Assembly: GCA_938041955.1 (NCBI GenBank)
Contig: CALISD010000088.1
Span: 1-64,000 of the forward strand
Source of the DNA: an uncultured Granulosicoccaceae bacterium
GTDB taxonomy: Bacteria > Pseudomonadota > Gammaproteobacteria > Granulosicoccales > Granulosicoccaceae
DNA: 64,000 nt
Direction: 5' to 3'
The notes beneath the pieces are model-generated. The model was not told where the DNA came from, searched no databases, and saw only the letters and a list, made by a program, of their open reading frames with translations. Numbering within the stretch: the stretch's first letter is position 1; each line of letters opens with the position of its first letter. Below, one piece after another: positions 1 through 9,513 of the stretch. Made by a program: the position numbers and the translations under genes.

Positions 1-360
1 TGCAGTTTGGCTTATCGGTAGGCTTACTGTGACCCTACCAACAAACATCCGTTATCACCCGCTGTAAGCTCGGGCTCACTAAAGGCGCAATTGTAACAGT
101 ACGATGGCGTACTGATGCGACAATGTATTGCTGTCGACAGACCAAACGATTCTGTTTTAACGTCAAACATCAATTTGATTGGTGAATACGCACGGTATCG
201 AAGTCATCTGCGCTAACCAATGAAATGCGGCTGCGCGCTCCGGAAGCGGCTGAGCTGAGCAGCGAGGGCGGTGTCGCCATTTGTCGCCAAACCCAATGGT
301 TATCCCCGTGCAAGCCGACACCTAAAGCCAGAGCTCATGACAAACTCCTACATGCTCACA
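1..360. other. No supported gene at window start
   Basis: I see no convincing coding region in either strand before the ppk1 stop codon. The only structure noted is a short perfect inverted repeat at 97-114 (CAGTACG, 4-base loop, CGTACTG). It has no T-run and is too weak to call a terminator. Confidence 0.4.
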
Positions 361-2529
361 CTAGTACGATTGAGTTCGATAATTCTTGCGCAGCTCTTCC
401 TGAGCTGAAAACCTGATTTCACCCTCTGCCGACTTCAAGCGCTGGTAGCTGCCATCCGGCTGAAGCTCCCACGCAAAACTATTATCCCTGAAGTAATCAT
501 CAATAGATTCGAGTAACACCCTGGCACGCAGCTTGTCATCTAAAACAGGCACAGCGACCTCTACCCGGTGAAACATGTTCCGGGGCATCCAATCTGCACT
601 TGACAGATACACCTCTTCCTCACCGACAGGGCCGAAAGAATAGACTCTTGCATGCTCAAGAAAGCGCCCCACCACGGAGATCACACGGATGTTTTCGGAT
701 ACATCGGGAACACCGGGCCTAAGCGCACAGATTCCACGCACCAACAAGTCGATCTTAACGCCCGCGTTAGAAGCCACATACAAGGCTTGAATAATCTCAG
801 GTTCATTCAGCGCATTTAGCCGGGCTCTGATTAAAGACGGCTTACCCTGCCTGGCTCTTTCAGTTTGCTTTTGTATCAGCTTCAACACTTTGCGATGCAT
901 ATTAAATGGCGCATGCAAGATCTTCTTCACGTTGGCGACTTTGCCAAGACCGGAAAGCTGATTAAATATCTTTTGAATATCACCGGTAATTGGCTTGTTC
1001 TGAGTTAAAATATTCAAATCGGTGTAGAGCCGTGAAGTGCCTTCATGGTAGTTGCCGGTGGCAATATGCGCATAGCGCATCATCTCACCTTTTTCACGCC
1101 GTACTACCAGCATAATCTTTGCGTGCGACTTAAAACCCACCACACCAAATACCACCTGCACGCCGGCTCTTTGCAGCCTTGAGGCAAGCTTAATATTCGC
1201 CTCTTCATCAAAGCGCGCACGCAATTCAATAATCACTGTTACGTCTTTGCCGTTGTGTGCAGCCTCTATAAGCGCATCAACATAGGCGGAGTCTTCACCG
1301 GTTCGGTACAAGGTCTGCTTGATGGCCAACACCTTGTGATCACGCGCGGCGGTTTGCAGAAACGATATGACCGTATGACTGGATTCATAGGGGTAATGTA
1401 ACAGTACGTCACGCTTCTTCAGCTCTGCAAATAGCTTTCTTCCTGTCGGCACTGATTTTCGAATACCGGGAGTAAAGTGTTCAAAGTTAAGCTCAGGCCT
1501 ATCCAGCATATCAGGCAGGCTTTGCAGTCGGCTAAGGTTTACAGGACCGTTACAAACGTAAAGGTCTTGTTGCTCAAGCTTAAACTCATTCAATAGAAAC
1601 TGAATGACAGACTCCGGGCAATCATCACCTACCTCGAGACGCACTGCGTTACCGTAGTCACGGGCATTCAATTCATCACGTAGTGCCAGACGCAAATCGG
1701 CAACGTCATCATCTGCAAGATATAAGTCACTGTTACGGGTCAGGCGAAACTGGTAAACGCCTTTGGTCTGAAGACCTGGAAACAAGCGCCCCATATTGCG
1801 CTGGATCATGGTAGACAACAATACAAACTGCGACTTACCAGCGCTAAATTCATGCGGCACAGGGATAATACGTGGCAATGAACGCGGCGCCCTTACAACG
1901 GCTCTGGTTGCCTGACGTCCAAAAGCATCCACCCCGCGCAAACTGACAATAAAGTTAAGGCTTTTATTGGTCAGTTGAGGAAACGGATGGGATGGATCCA
2001 AACCCATCGGGCTCAACACCGGAAACAATTCGCTATCAAAAAAGTGACTCGCCCAGGCACGCATCTTTTTTGACCAGTCGCTGACCGGCGGAAATTCAAT
2101 CTGCTGATCGGCAAGCGCCGGCAACAGCTCCTGATTGAGCATTTTGTACTGCTGCTTTACCAGTTGGTGTGCGACAGCGCTAATTTGATCGAGCTGCTCA
2201 GACGGGCCGAGCTGATCAGGACCGGTACCACGGCCATCGCTGTCGCGCTGCTTTTGCAACCCGGCCACGCGAATCTCAAAAAACTCATCGAGGTTGTTGC
2301 TGCAAATACACAGATATCGCAAGCGCTCGAGCAACGGGACTTGCGGGTCACGCGCCATCGCGAGCACCCGACGATTAAACTCAAGCAGGCTGAGCTCTCG
2401 GTTAATGTACAGCGACGGATGCTGTAATTCGGCAGAAAATGCAGAAACAGCAGCCAATTCGGTACTCTGATTTTTCGCAGAGTTATCTGTCAATGGGATT
2501 CTCCGAAGTTTGCTGCTGCTGATACTCAT
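361..2529 (-). CDS. ppk1: Polyphosphate kinase 1
   Basis: Reversible polymerisation of the ATP gamma-phosphate into inorganic polyphosphate, at the membrane/cytoplasm. The 722-residue length is normal for PPK1. The N-terminal domain begins near residue 38 (YINRELSLLEFNRRVL). The catalytic half contains FKSHAKIMLV with His469, equivalent to the autophosphorylated histidine of the E. coli enzyme (established for the family). A second conserved histidine sits in EHARVYSF. The ATG overlaps the end of the upstream acpH gene by 47 bases, so the two are probably cotranscribed. The N-terminal ~35 residues are Ser/Ala-rich and poorly conserved, so a slightly later start is possible. The phoBR-pstS genes at the far end of the window form a separate phosphate locus. 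Confidence 0.96.
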   Translation of the reverse strand: MSISSSKLRRIPLTDNSAKNQSTELAAVSAFSAELQHPSLYINRELSLLEFNRRVLAMARDPQVPLLERLRYLCICSNNLDEFFEIRVAGLQKQRDSDGRGTGPDQLGPSEQLDQISAVAHQLVKQQYKMLNQELLPALADQQIEFPPVSDWSKKMRAWASHFFDSELFPVLSPMGLDPSHPFPQLTNKSLNFIVSLRGVDAFGRQATRAVVRAPRSLPRIIPVPHEFSAGKSQFVLLSTMIQRNMGRLFPGLQTKGVYQFRLTRNSDLYLADDDVADLRLALRDELNARDYGNAVRLEVGDDCPESVIQFLLNEFKLEQQDLYVCNGPVNLSRLQSLPDMLDRPELNFEHFTPGIRKSVPTGRKLFAELKKRDVLLHYPYESSHTVISFLQTAARDHKVLAIKQTLYRTGEDSAYVDALIEAAHNGKDVTVIIELRARFDEEANIKLASRLQRAGVQVVFGVVGFKSHAKIMLVVRREKGEMMRYAHIATGNYHEGTSRLYTDLNILTQNKPITGDIQKIFNQLSGLGKVANVKKILHAPFNMHRKVLKLIQKQTERARQGKPSLIRARLNALNEPEIIQALYVASNAGVKIDLLVRGICALRPGVPDVSENIRVISVVGRFLEHARVYSFGPVGEEEVYLSSADWMPRNMFHRVEVAVPVLDDKLRARVLLESIDDYFRDNSFAWELQPDGSYQRLKSAEGEIRFSAQEELRKNYRTQSY

Positions 2530-3091
2530 AAGTGTAGCTCACCAGCTGCGGAAAAAAATGATCAAACATCTGCTTCAATGCCGCCTCATTGGCCCACAGG
2601 CTGGCGGCGACGCCGGCCAGCGGCGCCAGGCTTTTGCGGCGTTGCGAAATACGCTGCAATGTGAGCTCAATATGATCACGATGCAGATTGCGCTGCAGGG
2701 TATCTTCAGCTTCTAGAAGTGCTGAAAACCTTTGCAGGCCTTCAGGCAGAAGATCGTGCCGGGCAGATAACGCTTCAGACACACCGGCTGTGTAACTGGC
2801 GAGCGCAGCATCGTGGTAGCGCTGCCATTCGTTGGCCAGAAAATGGTCATAAGCCACATCAACCACAATGCCCGCGAATCGCCGATACGGTTTCTCAAAC
2901 AGATTGCGCGCCTGCAGATTAATTGGATGCTTGTCTGTGTATGAATCGACTGCTCGATGACAGCGGATTCCAGCTTGAATCGCGGCCGGAAACGCGTCAA
3001 GGTGGGAACCACGGACAAAATCACCACACAACTGCCCGACGATACGATCGGGATCACCATTGGCAAGAAGGGCATGGGCAAGAAGATTCAC
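2483..3091 (-). CDS. acpH: ACP phosphodiesterase (AcpH family)
   Basis: Predicted to remove the 4'-phosphopantetheine arm from holo-acyl carrier protein. The 202-residue protein starts MNLLAHALLA and shows the family's acidic/histidine motifs CGDFVRG, HRAVDSYTDKHP and VDVAYDHFLANEW, which form a metal-dependent HD-like site. The family is mostly gammaproteobacterial, one of the better taxonomic hints in the window. Its 3' end overlaps ppk1 in another frame. It is divergent from moeB, with 54 bases between the starts. Confidence 0.9.
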   Translation of the reverse strand: MNLLAHALLANGDPDRIVGQLCGDFVRGSHLDAFPAAIQAGIRCHRAVDSYTDKHPINLQARNLFEKPYRRFAGIVVDVAYDHFLANEWQRYHDAALASYTAGVSEALSARHDLLPEGLQRFSALLEAEDTLQRNLHRDHIELTLQRISQRRKSLAPLAGVAASLWANEAALKQMFDHFFPQLVSYTYEYQQQQTSENPIDR

Positions 3092-3145
3092 CCTGACATA
3101 CTACAACATGCTCGGGTCAGGGGCTAAATCTAGCTGCAAAAATTC

Positions 3146-3895
3146 ATGAACAAAGAACAAACAGAACGCTACAGCCGCCATATCAATCTGGCAGACATTG
3201 GAACTGAAGGACAACAGAAACTGCTCGACAGTACCGCGCTGATCGTGGGGCTTGGTGGCCTAGGCAGCCCGGTGGCCATGTATCTTGCTGCAGCCGGTGT
3301 CGGTCATCTAATACTGGCTGACTTTGATGTGGTGGAGCTTTCCAACCTACAGCGCCAGGTAGCTCATAAAACCGCCAGTATCGGTGAACTAAAAACCCAC
3401 TCGGCAAAAGCCACCTGCCTGGCGCTCAACCCGGATTTAAAAATTGATACCGTTGATGAGGTGTTAGATGAAGACTCATTACATGACCTGATCTCCTCGT
3501 GCGACATCGTTGTCGACGGCAGTGACAACTTCCCTACCCGCTTTGCCGTCAACCAGGCCTGTGTCAAACACAAAGTGCCATTGGTATCGGGTGCCGCGAT
3601 CAGATTCGATGGCCAGGTGTCTGTATTCTGCGGTCACGACCCGGACCTACCCTGCTACCGATGCTTATACGGTGGTGATTCTGAAAGCGCTGACACCTGT
3701 GCACAGACAGGCGTGCTATCTCCCATCGTGGGCATTATCGGGACTATTCAGGCCGCAGAGGTGATAAAAGTACTGGCTGGTTTCGGTCGCCCGTTAACCG
3801 GTAGATTGCTATTGCTTGATGGCTTGTCTATGGAGTGGAACAACATCGCTCTGCGCAAAAACCCCAAGTGCACTGTTTGTTCAACGCAAATCTAA
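3146..3895 (+). CDS. moeB: Molybdopterin-synthase adenylyltransferase (HesA/MoeB/ThiF)
   Basis: Activates the C-terminal glycine of the small molybdopterin synthase subunit by adenylation, or does the equivalent for ThiS. The 249 residues carry the nucleotide-binding loop GLGGLGSPVAMYLAAAGVG near residue 35, the following D-F-D and LQRQV motifs, and zinc-type cysteine pairs CYRC (about 170) and CTVC near the C-terminus. It is the standard length for MoeB, without a rhodanese tail. The SoxC-like enzyme at 45 kb needs molybdopterin, although MoeB is a general housekeeping function. ThiF is an alternative, but MoeB fits the gene on its own better. Confidence 0.88.
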   Translation: MNKEQTERYSRHINLADIGTEGQQKLLDSTALIVGLGGLGSPVAMYLAAAGVGHLILADFDVVELSNLQRQVAHKTASIGELKTHSAKATCLALNPDLKIDTVDEVLDEDSLHDLISSCDIVVDGSDNFPTRFAVNQACVKHKVPLVSGAAIRFDGQVSVFCGHDPDLPCYRCLYGGDSESADTCAQTGVLSPIVGIIGTIQAAEVIKVLAGFGRPLTGRLLLLDGLSMEWNNIALRKNPKCTVCSTQI

Positions 3896-3908
3896 CAAGT
3901 GACCAGAG

Positions 3909-4631
3909 ATGACCAGACCCATAACAGAGTATAAAGCACTAACCTTTGATTGCTACGGCACACTGATCGATTGGGAAAGTGGCATCTGGGATGCCATGCA
4001 GCCACTGATAGCTCACAACAAACGAGACGACATCACACGCGCTGTTGGGCTTGAGGCATTTGCGATCATTGAAACAGCACAGGAGCTGGAAACACCGGAC
4101 AAGATCTACTCCGACCTGCTCACCAAAGTACACACCAATTTGGCAAAACACTTTGACTTGAAATCCAACACTGAACTTGACAACACTTTTGGTGAATCAG
4201 TACCACACTGGCCCGCATTCACGGATTCTGCAGATGCACTGCGGATACTTAAAAAACACTTCAAACTAGTGATACTTTCGAATGTCCATCGTCAAGGCTT
4301 TGCCGCTTCAAATAAAAAGCTGGGTGTGGAGTTTGACGCAATTTATACAGCACAGGATGTTGGCAGTTACAAACCCAATCAGAATAACTTTGACTATCTG
4401 CTAAGAAAAATCCATACGGATTTAAGTATCTCAGCCGATGAGATTTTGCATACTGCACAAAGCCTTCATCATGATCATGTACCCGCAACCACAGCCGGAC
4501 TTGCAAGGGCGTGGATTGATCGTCAGGATCTCGCCCACCAGCAAACCTGGGGTGCGACCGCTTTTGTTGAAAAAAGACCGGAAGTTGACTATCGATTTTC
4601 TACACTGATGGATATGGCGACTGCCTTATAG
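3909..4631 (+). CDS. Haloacid dehalogenase type II-like HAD hydrolase
   Basis: The 240-residue HAD-superfamily protein has motif I LTFDCYGTLIDWESG (nucleophilic Asp near residue 14), motif II VILSNVHRQG near residue 120, and a lysine in SYKPNQNNFDY. This arrangement matches the type II 2-haloacid dehalogenase subgroup. The usual motif IV is altered: around residue 180 the sequence reads ILHTAQSLHHDHVPA, where related proteins have a V(A/G)...xxDxxGA pattern. The substrate could therefore differ from a haloacid. It follows moeB by 13 bases on the same strand and may be read through from it. The true substrate is unknown. Confidence 0.78.
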   Translation: MTRPITEYKALTFDCYGTLIDWESGIWDAMQPLIAHNKRDDITRAVGLEAFAIIETAQELETPDKIYSDLLTKVHTNLAKHFDLKSNTELDNTFGESVPHWPAFTDSADALRILKKHFKLVILSNVHRQGFAASNKKLGVEFDAIYTAQDVGSYKPNQNNFDYLLRKIHTDLSISADEILHTAQSLHHDHVPATTAGLARAWIDRQDLAHQQTWGATAFVEKRPEVDYRFSTLMDMATAL

Positions 4632-4714
4632 CTGTTTACGGTTCACCCCAGCGAGAACTTGCCACATTACCCGGGTCCGTACTTCTATTCCACAGTTTCA
4701 GCGCCCGTAGCCGT

Positions 4715-5941
4715 GTGTTACTGTGGCGCCTGGTTAGCACCCAACAGGTAGATCACACCGTGCAGCTGGAAATTGATTGGGATGAGGCAGAAACAACGCC
4801 CGCCAAACCACCTCTAAAACATCACAAAAAGCCTGATACCATAATACCGGGCAACGCCATTGTCGTTGGCGAAGCCATCATCAGTGAAAAGTCATCACCA
4901 CTGGAAATACAGTTCGATAAACTGTGGCATCAGCTGCAAGCGGCACAACGTCGCAATGAAGAGTTTGCAGATCAGTTAGAAGAAGTACACGACTGGTTAA
5001 ACACCGAGCTGGCCGAAACCCGAACGCTCTATCGGCTGGCGATGGTTAAACAAACTGAAAAACTTATCAGCCACCTGCTTAAAAAATCACTTGCTAAGTG
5101 GCAACGCAATGAATTGTGTCTGTGGATCGAGGAAAACTTCTCAGCGCTGGAAACACAGGGTGCACCTGAACTACAGGCACTTGTACGCTCCTACTTTACC
5201 AACAAGGTGAGCCAGGCCGGCAGCCTGGAACGCGAGGTGATAGAAGCAGCTTTTGATACATCTGTCGATGATATTCTGGCTGAACTGGCGGACGAGTTCG
5301 GAGAAAACGAAGATAACTTCGAAGATGATTTAAATGAGCCCGGTTGCGATTCTGCAGATACACATATCAATGGTGACGAGTACGACTACGCCGCAGATTC
5401 CGCTGATCGAACAGCTGGGAACGCAGCCGCCGAACAGGCGGCCAGACAACGTGTAAAATTTGAAAAGTCGATGGTCAGCAAGCTATTCCGACGTACCGCC
5501 AAGGCACTGCACCCTGACCATGAGCAAGACCCGCAACGTCGTGAAGAAAAACAAGCGTTAATGAAAGCGCTATTGCATGCTCGCAAAACCGGCAATATTG
5601 CGACAATCTTTAAGCTGTACAGGCAACACGTAAGCGGCGAAAAAATCAACATTGAAGCGCCGGAATTGCGACCGATGATTGATCTGCTGACCCATCAGGT
5701 GTCAGAACTTGATGCCGAATACGCACACCTATCTATGGAAACACCCATCCATAAATGGGTGAAAAATAACTTCGTCGGAAAATCAGATAAAAAACGCCAG
5801 GCCGCATTTGATGAAATCAAAAATGGTCTAGAGCAGGATATACAAGATATACAAGACTTAGCCCCTTTGCTAAATTCACTGGCAAAACTCAAACCTCTGC
5901 TGGAAGCACGCTATGACAGTCAGCTATACAGCTTCTACTGA
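4715..5941 (+). CDS. Hypothetical protein with a J-domain-like C-terminal region
   Basis: I do not recognise a named family for this 408-residue cytoplasmic protein. The N-terminal part is polar and rich in Gln/Glu/Lys with predicted helices. A strongly acidic stretch (DDILAELADEFGENEDNFED) lies near residues 188-207. Around residue 265 is LFRRTAKALHPDHEQDP, containing the HPD tripeptide of a DnaJ-type J domain flanked by helices, so it may recruit a DnaK partner. The GTG start at 4715 has no clear ribosome site. A second in-frame GTG at 4760, preceded by AGGTAG, would remove 15 residues and give MQLEIDWDEAE. It is followed convergently by the SulP gene. Confidence 0.72.
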   Translation: MLLWRLVSTQQVDHTVQLEIDWDEAETTPAKPPLKHHKKPDTIIPGNAIVVGEAIISEKSSPLEIQFDKLWHQLQAAQRRNEEFADQLEEVHDWLNTELAETRTLYRLAMVKQTEKLISHLLKKSLAKWQRNELCLWIEENFSALETQGAPELQALVRSYFTNKVSQAGSLEREVIEAAFDTSVDDILAELADEFGENEDNFEDDLNEPGCDSADTHINGDEYDYAADSADRTAGNAAAEQAARQRVKFEKSMVSKLFRRTAKALHPDHEQDPQRREEKQALMKALLHARKTGNIATIFKLYRQHVSGEKINIEAPELRPMIDLLTHQVSELDAEYAHLSMETPIHKWVKNNFVGKSDKKRQAAFDEIKNGLEQDIQDIQDLAPLLNSLAKLKPLLEARYDSQLYSFY

Positions 5942-5982
5942 TAAAAGCAGTCAGATCAGCGCCTCAATCAACACACAACGAA

Positions 5983-7698
5983 TCAGGTAGCCTCTCTATC
6001 AAGGTACAACATTGCCTCGTGCTGACTAAAAAACACCCGGCCAGACAGCAACTCAAGGAAATGTGATCGCTTCAGGCGATCCATCACCGGCCCCTTAACC
6101 TCGGATAAGTGCAGTGTCACGTTCGACTCCGCCAAATGTTCGTTGATTGCCTCAAGACTTTCCAAAGCGCTGCCATCAATCTCATTGATCGCCGAACACA
6201 CCAACACCACGTGTTCAACGCGTTTGTCATTTGCTACCAGTTCATACACCGAATCTTCCAGAAAGCGGGCATTGGCAAAATATAGGCTCTCATCTATTCG
6301 AATAGATAACGTGGCTTCGTTCGTCTCAACTGTGTGGCGATGAATGTTTCGAAAATGTTCGGTTCCCGGCACTCGTCCGATGACCGCGATATGGGGCCTG
6401 CTGGTTCTCCAAAGATGCAACAGCAGTGATGCCAGCACCCCGGTGATAACACCAGTCTCCACACCCACCCCAAGGGTAACCAGAATGGTTAATAGCATCG
6501 CAATGAAGTCACTTTTTGAATAATCCCAGGTGCGACGAATGGCCCCAAGATCAACCAGCGTCAGAACCGCAACAATAATTGTTGCTGCGAGAGTTGCTAT
6601 CGGTAAGTATTTAAACAGCGGGGTTAAAAATAACGTGGCAACGGCAATACCGACCGCGGTAAACGCGCCGGCCAACGGAGTCTGCGCACCTGCATCATAG
6701 TTAACCACTGATCGCGAAAAGCCACCGGTCACAGGAAAGCCACCAGAGAAAGCAGATGCAAGGTTTGCTGAACCCAAGCCGATGAGCTCCTGATCCGGGT
6801 CAATGCGCTGCCGGCGCTTGGCCGCCAATGTCTGACCGACGGACACTGACTCAACAAAACCGATAACACTGATCAACAGCGCTGCAGGGAGTAGTTTTTT
6901 CCATAGCTCGGCATCGAACACCGGTAACGTGAGACCAGGCAGACCTTTGGGTATTTCACCCACAACATTCACGCCTTTTGCGTCAAGTCCCATCAGTGCT
7001 ACGACCAGTGTCGATAGTATCACCGCGATCGCCGGACCCACTTTTGTTATGGCATTTATCATTGAGCCGGGCAAGCCCCACCTCATCAACAGCGGTTGCA
7101 AGGCACTTCGAGTGTAGAGCAGAAATCCAATCACACTGAGACCCAACGCCAACGTAACACCATGAAATTGACCAATGTGCTGCGCTATAGAACCAAGCAA
7201 CTCAGGGAGTGAATGACCGTGCGCTTCTATACCCAATAGATGTTTTAGCTGACTGATCGCAATCAAAATGCCGGACGCGGTAATAAACCCCGAAATCACC
7301 GGATGGCTCAATAAGTTAGCCAAAAAGCCCAACCGTAAAAAACCAGATATAAAAAGAAATACACCTGATAACAAAGCCAGCAACATCGCAGCACTTGCGT
7401 ACTCCGGGCTACCGGGAGTTGCGATCTGACTTACCGTTGCTGCGGTCATCAGGGACACCACCGCCACAGGCCCCACTGATAGCGTGCGACTACTGCCGAA
7501 CAGCGCGTACGCTAGCAACGGTCCGATACTCGCATAAAGCCCGATCACCGGCGGCAAGCCTGCAAGCATGGCATAGGCCAGTGACTGTGGTATCAACATC
7601 ACCGTCACGATCAGCGACGCAGTGACATCGTTTCCAAACGCACTTGCATTGTAGGTGCGTGCCCAGTTGAGAAACGGGAAATAGCGCGATAAGTTCAT
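5983..7698 (-). CDS. SulP-family anion permease with STAS domain
   Basis: Inner-membrane anion transporter of 571 residues. It has many hydrophobic segments from residue 25 to about 420 (including QSLAYAMLAGLPPVIGLYAS, typical of SulP) and a C-terminal cytoplasmic STAS domain at roughly 445-560. It is the last gene of the minus-strand BigR operon, 61 bases downstream of the persulfide dioxygenase gene. That dioxygenase makes sulfite, so this permease may handle sulfite, sulfate or bicarbonate, and either import or export is possible. The family is broad and substrate cannot be set from sequence. Confidence 0.9.
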   Translation of the reverse strand: MNLSRYFPFLNWARTYNASAFGNDVTASLIVTVMLIPQSLAYAMLAGLPPVIGLYASIGPLLAYALFGSSRTLSVGPVAVVSLMTAATVSQIATPGSPEYASAAMLLALLSGVFLFISGFLRLGFLANLLSHPVISGFITASGILIAISQLKHLLGIEAHGHSLPELLGSIAQHIGQFHGVTLALGLSVIGFLLYTRSALQPLLMRWGLPGSMINAITKVGPAIAVILSTLVVALMGLDAKGVNVVGEIPKGLPGLTLPVFDAELWKKLLPAALLISVIGFVESVSVGQTLAAKRRQRIDPDQELIGLGSANLASAFSGGFPVTGGFSRSVVNYDAGAQTPLAGAFTAVGIAVATLFLTPLFKYLPIATLAATIIVAVLTLVDLGAIRRTWDYSKSDFIAMLLTILVTLGVGVETGVITGVLASLLLHLWRTSRPHIAVIGRVPGTEHFRNIHRHTVETNEATLSIRIDESLYFANARFLEDSVYELVANDKRVEHVVLVCSAINEIDGSALESLEAINEHLAESNVTLHLSEVKGPVMDRLKRSHFLELLSGRVFFSQHEAMLYLDREAT

Positions 7699-7759
7699 TG
7701 CTGCATCAGTTCAGCAAAGTGAATATAAAAAAACGTGCATAGTAATTAGAATTACTCAC

Positions 7760-8626
7760 CTAAAGGGCATTCAATGGTACCTTCAAATAACGCTTACCGT
7801 TACTCTCAGGTTCAGGCAGATTACCCGCGCGCATATTTACCTGCACCGATGGAATAATCAGCTGCGGCATGCTTAACGTAGCATCACGTGCGACCCTCAT
7901 CTTGACAAACTCTGCTTCTGTAACTGCTTCGGATGCATGTATATTTTTTCGCTTCTGCTCGGCAACACTACTTTCCCAGGCATATTGATCACGCCCCGGG
8001 GCTTTGTAGTCATGGCAGGTGAACAGACGCGTGATATCTGGTAGTGCATATATTTTATGAATAGATCGATATAACTCACTGGCATCACCACCGGGAAAGT
8101 CGCAGCGGGCAGTGCCGAAATCCGGCATGAACAAGGTGTCGCCAACAAAAGCCGCATCACCAATCAGGTGAACCATACAAGCAGGGGTATGCCCGGGCGT
8201 GTGAATGGCACGAGATTCAATACCACCCAGCATGTATTCCTCACCATCGGCAAACAGATGATCAAACTGACTGCCGTTGGTGTGAAAGCTCTGCCCTTCG
8301 TTAAAAACTTCACTGAAGGCCTTTTGCACCTCTACGATATGCTCGCCAATTGCGGTGCGCCCACCCAGCTGTGCTTTTACATAAGGCGCTGCGGTTAAAT
8401 GATCTGCATGAACATGGGTATCAATTATCCATTCCACTTTGAATCCGGCTTTTTTAACAAAGGCGATCAGACCATCAACTGACGTCGTATCTGTTCTGCC
8501 GGAGGCAATGTCAAAATCTAATAGAGAGTCAACAACGGCACAGCTGTTCGTCACTGGATCAGCGACAACATAACTGACCGTTTTTGTAGCATCATCAAAA
8601 AAAGCAGTGACCGCAGGTGTTGTCAT
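7760..8626 (-). CDS. Persulfide dioxygenase-like metallo-beta-lactamase hydrolase
   Basis: Expected to oxidise glutathione persulfide to sulfite with one iron (ETHE1/Blh group). The metal motif THVHADHLTA and the later HTPGHTPACMVH and CHDYKAPG match that group. I start it at the ATG at 8626 (MTTPAVTAFFDDATKTVSYVV), giving 288 residues. The open frame extends upstream to 8776, but those extra 50 codons lie inside the preceding gene and read as cysteine-rich noise. The chosen ATG overlaps the upstream stop as ATGA, a classic coupled junction. The neighbours (BigR-type repressor, two YeeE/YedE halves) make sulfide/persulfide detoxification the likely role. Confidence 0.88.
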   Translation of the reverse strand: MTTPAVTAFFDDATKTVSYVVADPVTNSCAVVDSLLDFDIASGRTDTTSVDGLIAFVKKAGFKVEWIIDTHVHADHLTAAPYVKAQLGGRTAIGEHIVEVQKAFSEVFNEGQSFHTNGSQFDHLFADGEEYMLGGIESRAIHTPGHTPACMVHLIGDAAFVGDTLFMPDFGTARCDFPGGDASELYRSIHKIYALPDITRLFTCHDYKAPGRDQYAWESSVAEQKRKNIHASEAVTEAEFVKMRVARDATLSMPQLIIPSVQVNMRAGNLPEPESNGKRYLKVPLNAL

Positions 8627-9075
8627 GACTTGGGTTTCCCGGCACCTGCTGCACCACGTAAAAGCGTTGAGCTTCCCCACGGTGTACGCGCTACCGCCAT
8701 GCCGAGCAACATGGCAACAAATGCCACCGCAGCATTCGGTGATGAAGTCAGCGCTGCAAATGCCGGCCCCGGGCATAACCCGACCAGGCCCCAGCCGATA
8801 CCGAACAACGCGGGACCCACTATTAGTTGAACGTCTATATCTGTTCGCGATGGCAGCGAAAATGTTGTTGCAAATAGCGGTTTAGACTGTTGCAACACCA
8901 GACGGTAGCCAATGGTCGTGACGAGCACCGCGCCAGCCATGACAAAAGCTAATGATGCGTCCCAGGCGCCAAAAATATCAAGAAAGCCAATGACTTTTTC
9001 AGGATTAATCATTCCCGAAACAATCAGCCCAAAGCTAAATAGCAAACCACATAAAAACACACTTAATAGTTTCAT
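8623..9075 (-). CDS. YeeE/YedE-like membrane protein (DUF6691 type), second half
   Basis: A 150-residue hydrophobic protein with about four membrane segments, beginning MKLLSVFLCGLLFSFGLIVSG and containing GIGWGLVGLCPGPAF. The GLCPGPA motif with its cysteine is typical of the C-terminal half of YeeE/YedE sulfur-compound permeases. With the neighbouring 139-residue protein it probably forms a split permease like the PmpA/PmpB pairs found in BigR operons. It starts 3 bases after the upstream partner's stop, and its own stop overlaps the dioxygenase start. The transported species (thiosulfate, sulfite or another small sulfur anion) is inferred from context only. Confidence 0.85.
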   Translation of the reverse strand: MKLLSVFLCGLLFSFGLIVSGMINPEKVIGFLDIFGAWDASLAFVMAGAVLVTTIGYRLVLQQSKPLFATTFSLPSRTDIDVQLIVGPALFGIGWGLVGLCPGPAFAALTSSPNAAVAFVAMLLGMAVARTPWGSSTLLRGAAGAGKPKS

Positions 9076-9078
9076 ACA

Positions 9079-9498
9079 TCAAGCTCCAATGACGTGTCGA
9101 GTGATAAACACAGTGGCAAACGCTGACAACATAAACACCCCGGTTGCAATGATCGAGCGTACAGAAAACCTTGATAAACCACAGACCCCGTGACCGGAAG
9201 TACAGCCGTTACCAAAGACCGTTCCAAAGCCCATTACAAAGCCACCGACAATAAGTAACGGGAGACTATTGCTGATCTGCACCATCGGTTTCGTGCCGCT
9301 AACCTGTAACATCAGTACAGGTGCCAATACCACCCCTGCAAGAAACGCTAAGCGCCATTTCCAATCTTCAGCCACAGGCGGTAAAAGCCTACTGGCGATA
9401 CCACTTATTCCCATGATACTGCCGTTAGTCGCCATTAACAGGACGGCCGCGAGCCCGATCATTGCTCCGCCCAACAGGGCTAAAATAAAATCATGCAT
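9079..9498 (-). CDS. YeeE/YedE-like membrane protein, first half
   Basis: A 139-residue membrane protein with about four hydrophobic segments and the signature FGNGCTSGHGVCGLSR near residue 98. This cysteine/glycine motif is conserved in YeeE (TsuA)-type thiosulfate/sulfur transporters. It lies between the BigR-type regulator (15 bases upstream) and the second permease half. Two short genes side by side, rather than one ~350-residue YeeE, is the arrangement known from bigR/pmpAB operons. Confidence 0.86.
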   Translation of the reverse strand: MHDFILALLGGAMIGLAAVLLMATNGSIMGISGIASRLLPPVAEDWKWRLAFLAGVVLAPVLMLQVSGTKPMVQISNSLPLLIVGGFVMGFGTVFGNGCTSGHGVCGLSRFSVRSIIATGVFMLSAFATVFITRHVIGA

Positions 9499-9513
9499 GC
9501 GTTAGTTTGCCTC

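Noticed and set aside
8627-8776. Upstream 50-codon extension of the persulfide dioxygenase frame
   Set aside because: It lies wholly inside the preceding permease gene, is cysteine-rich without family match, and the ATGA junction at 8623-8626 gives a far better start.
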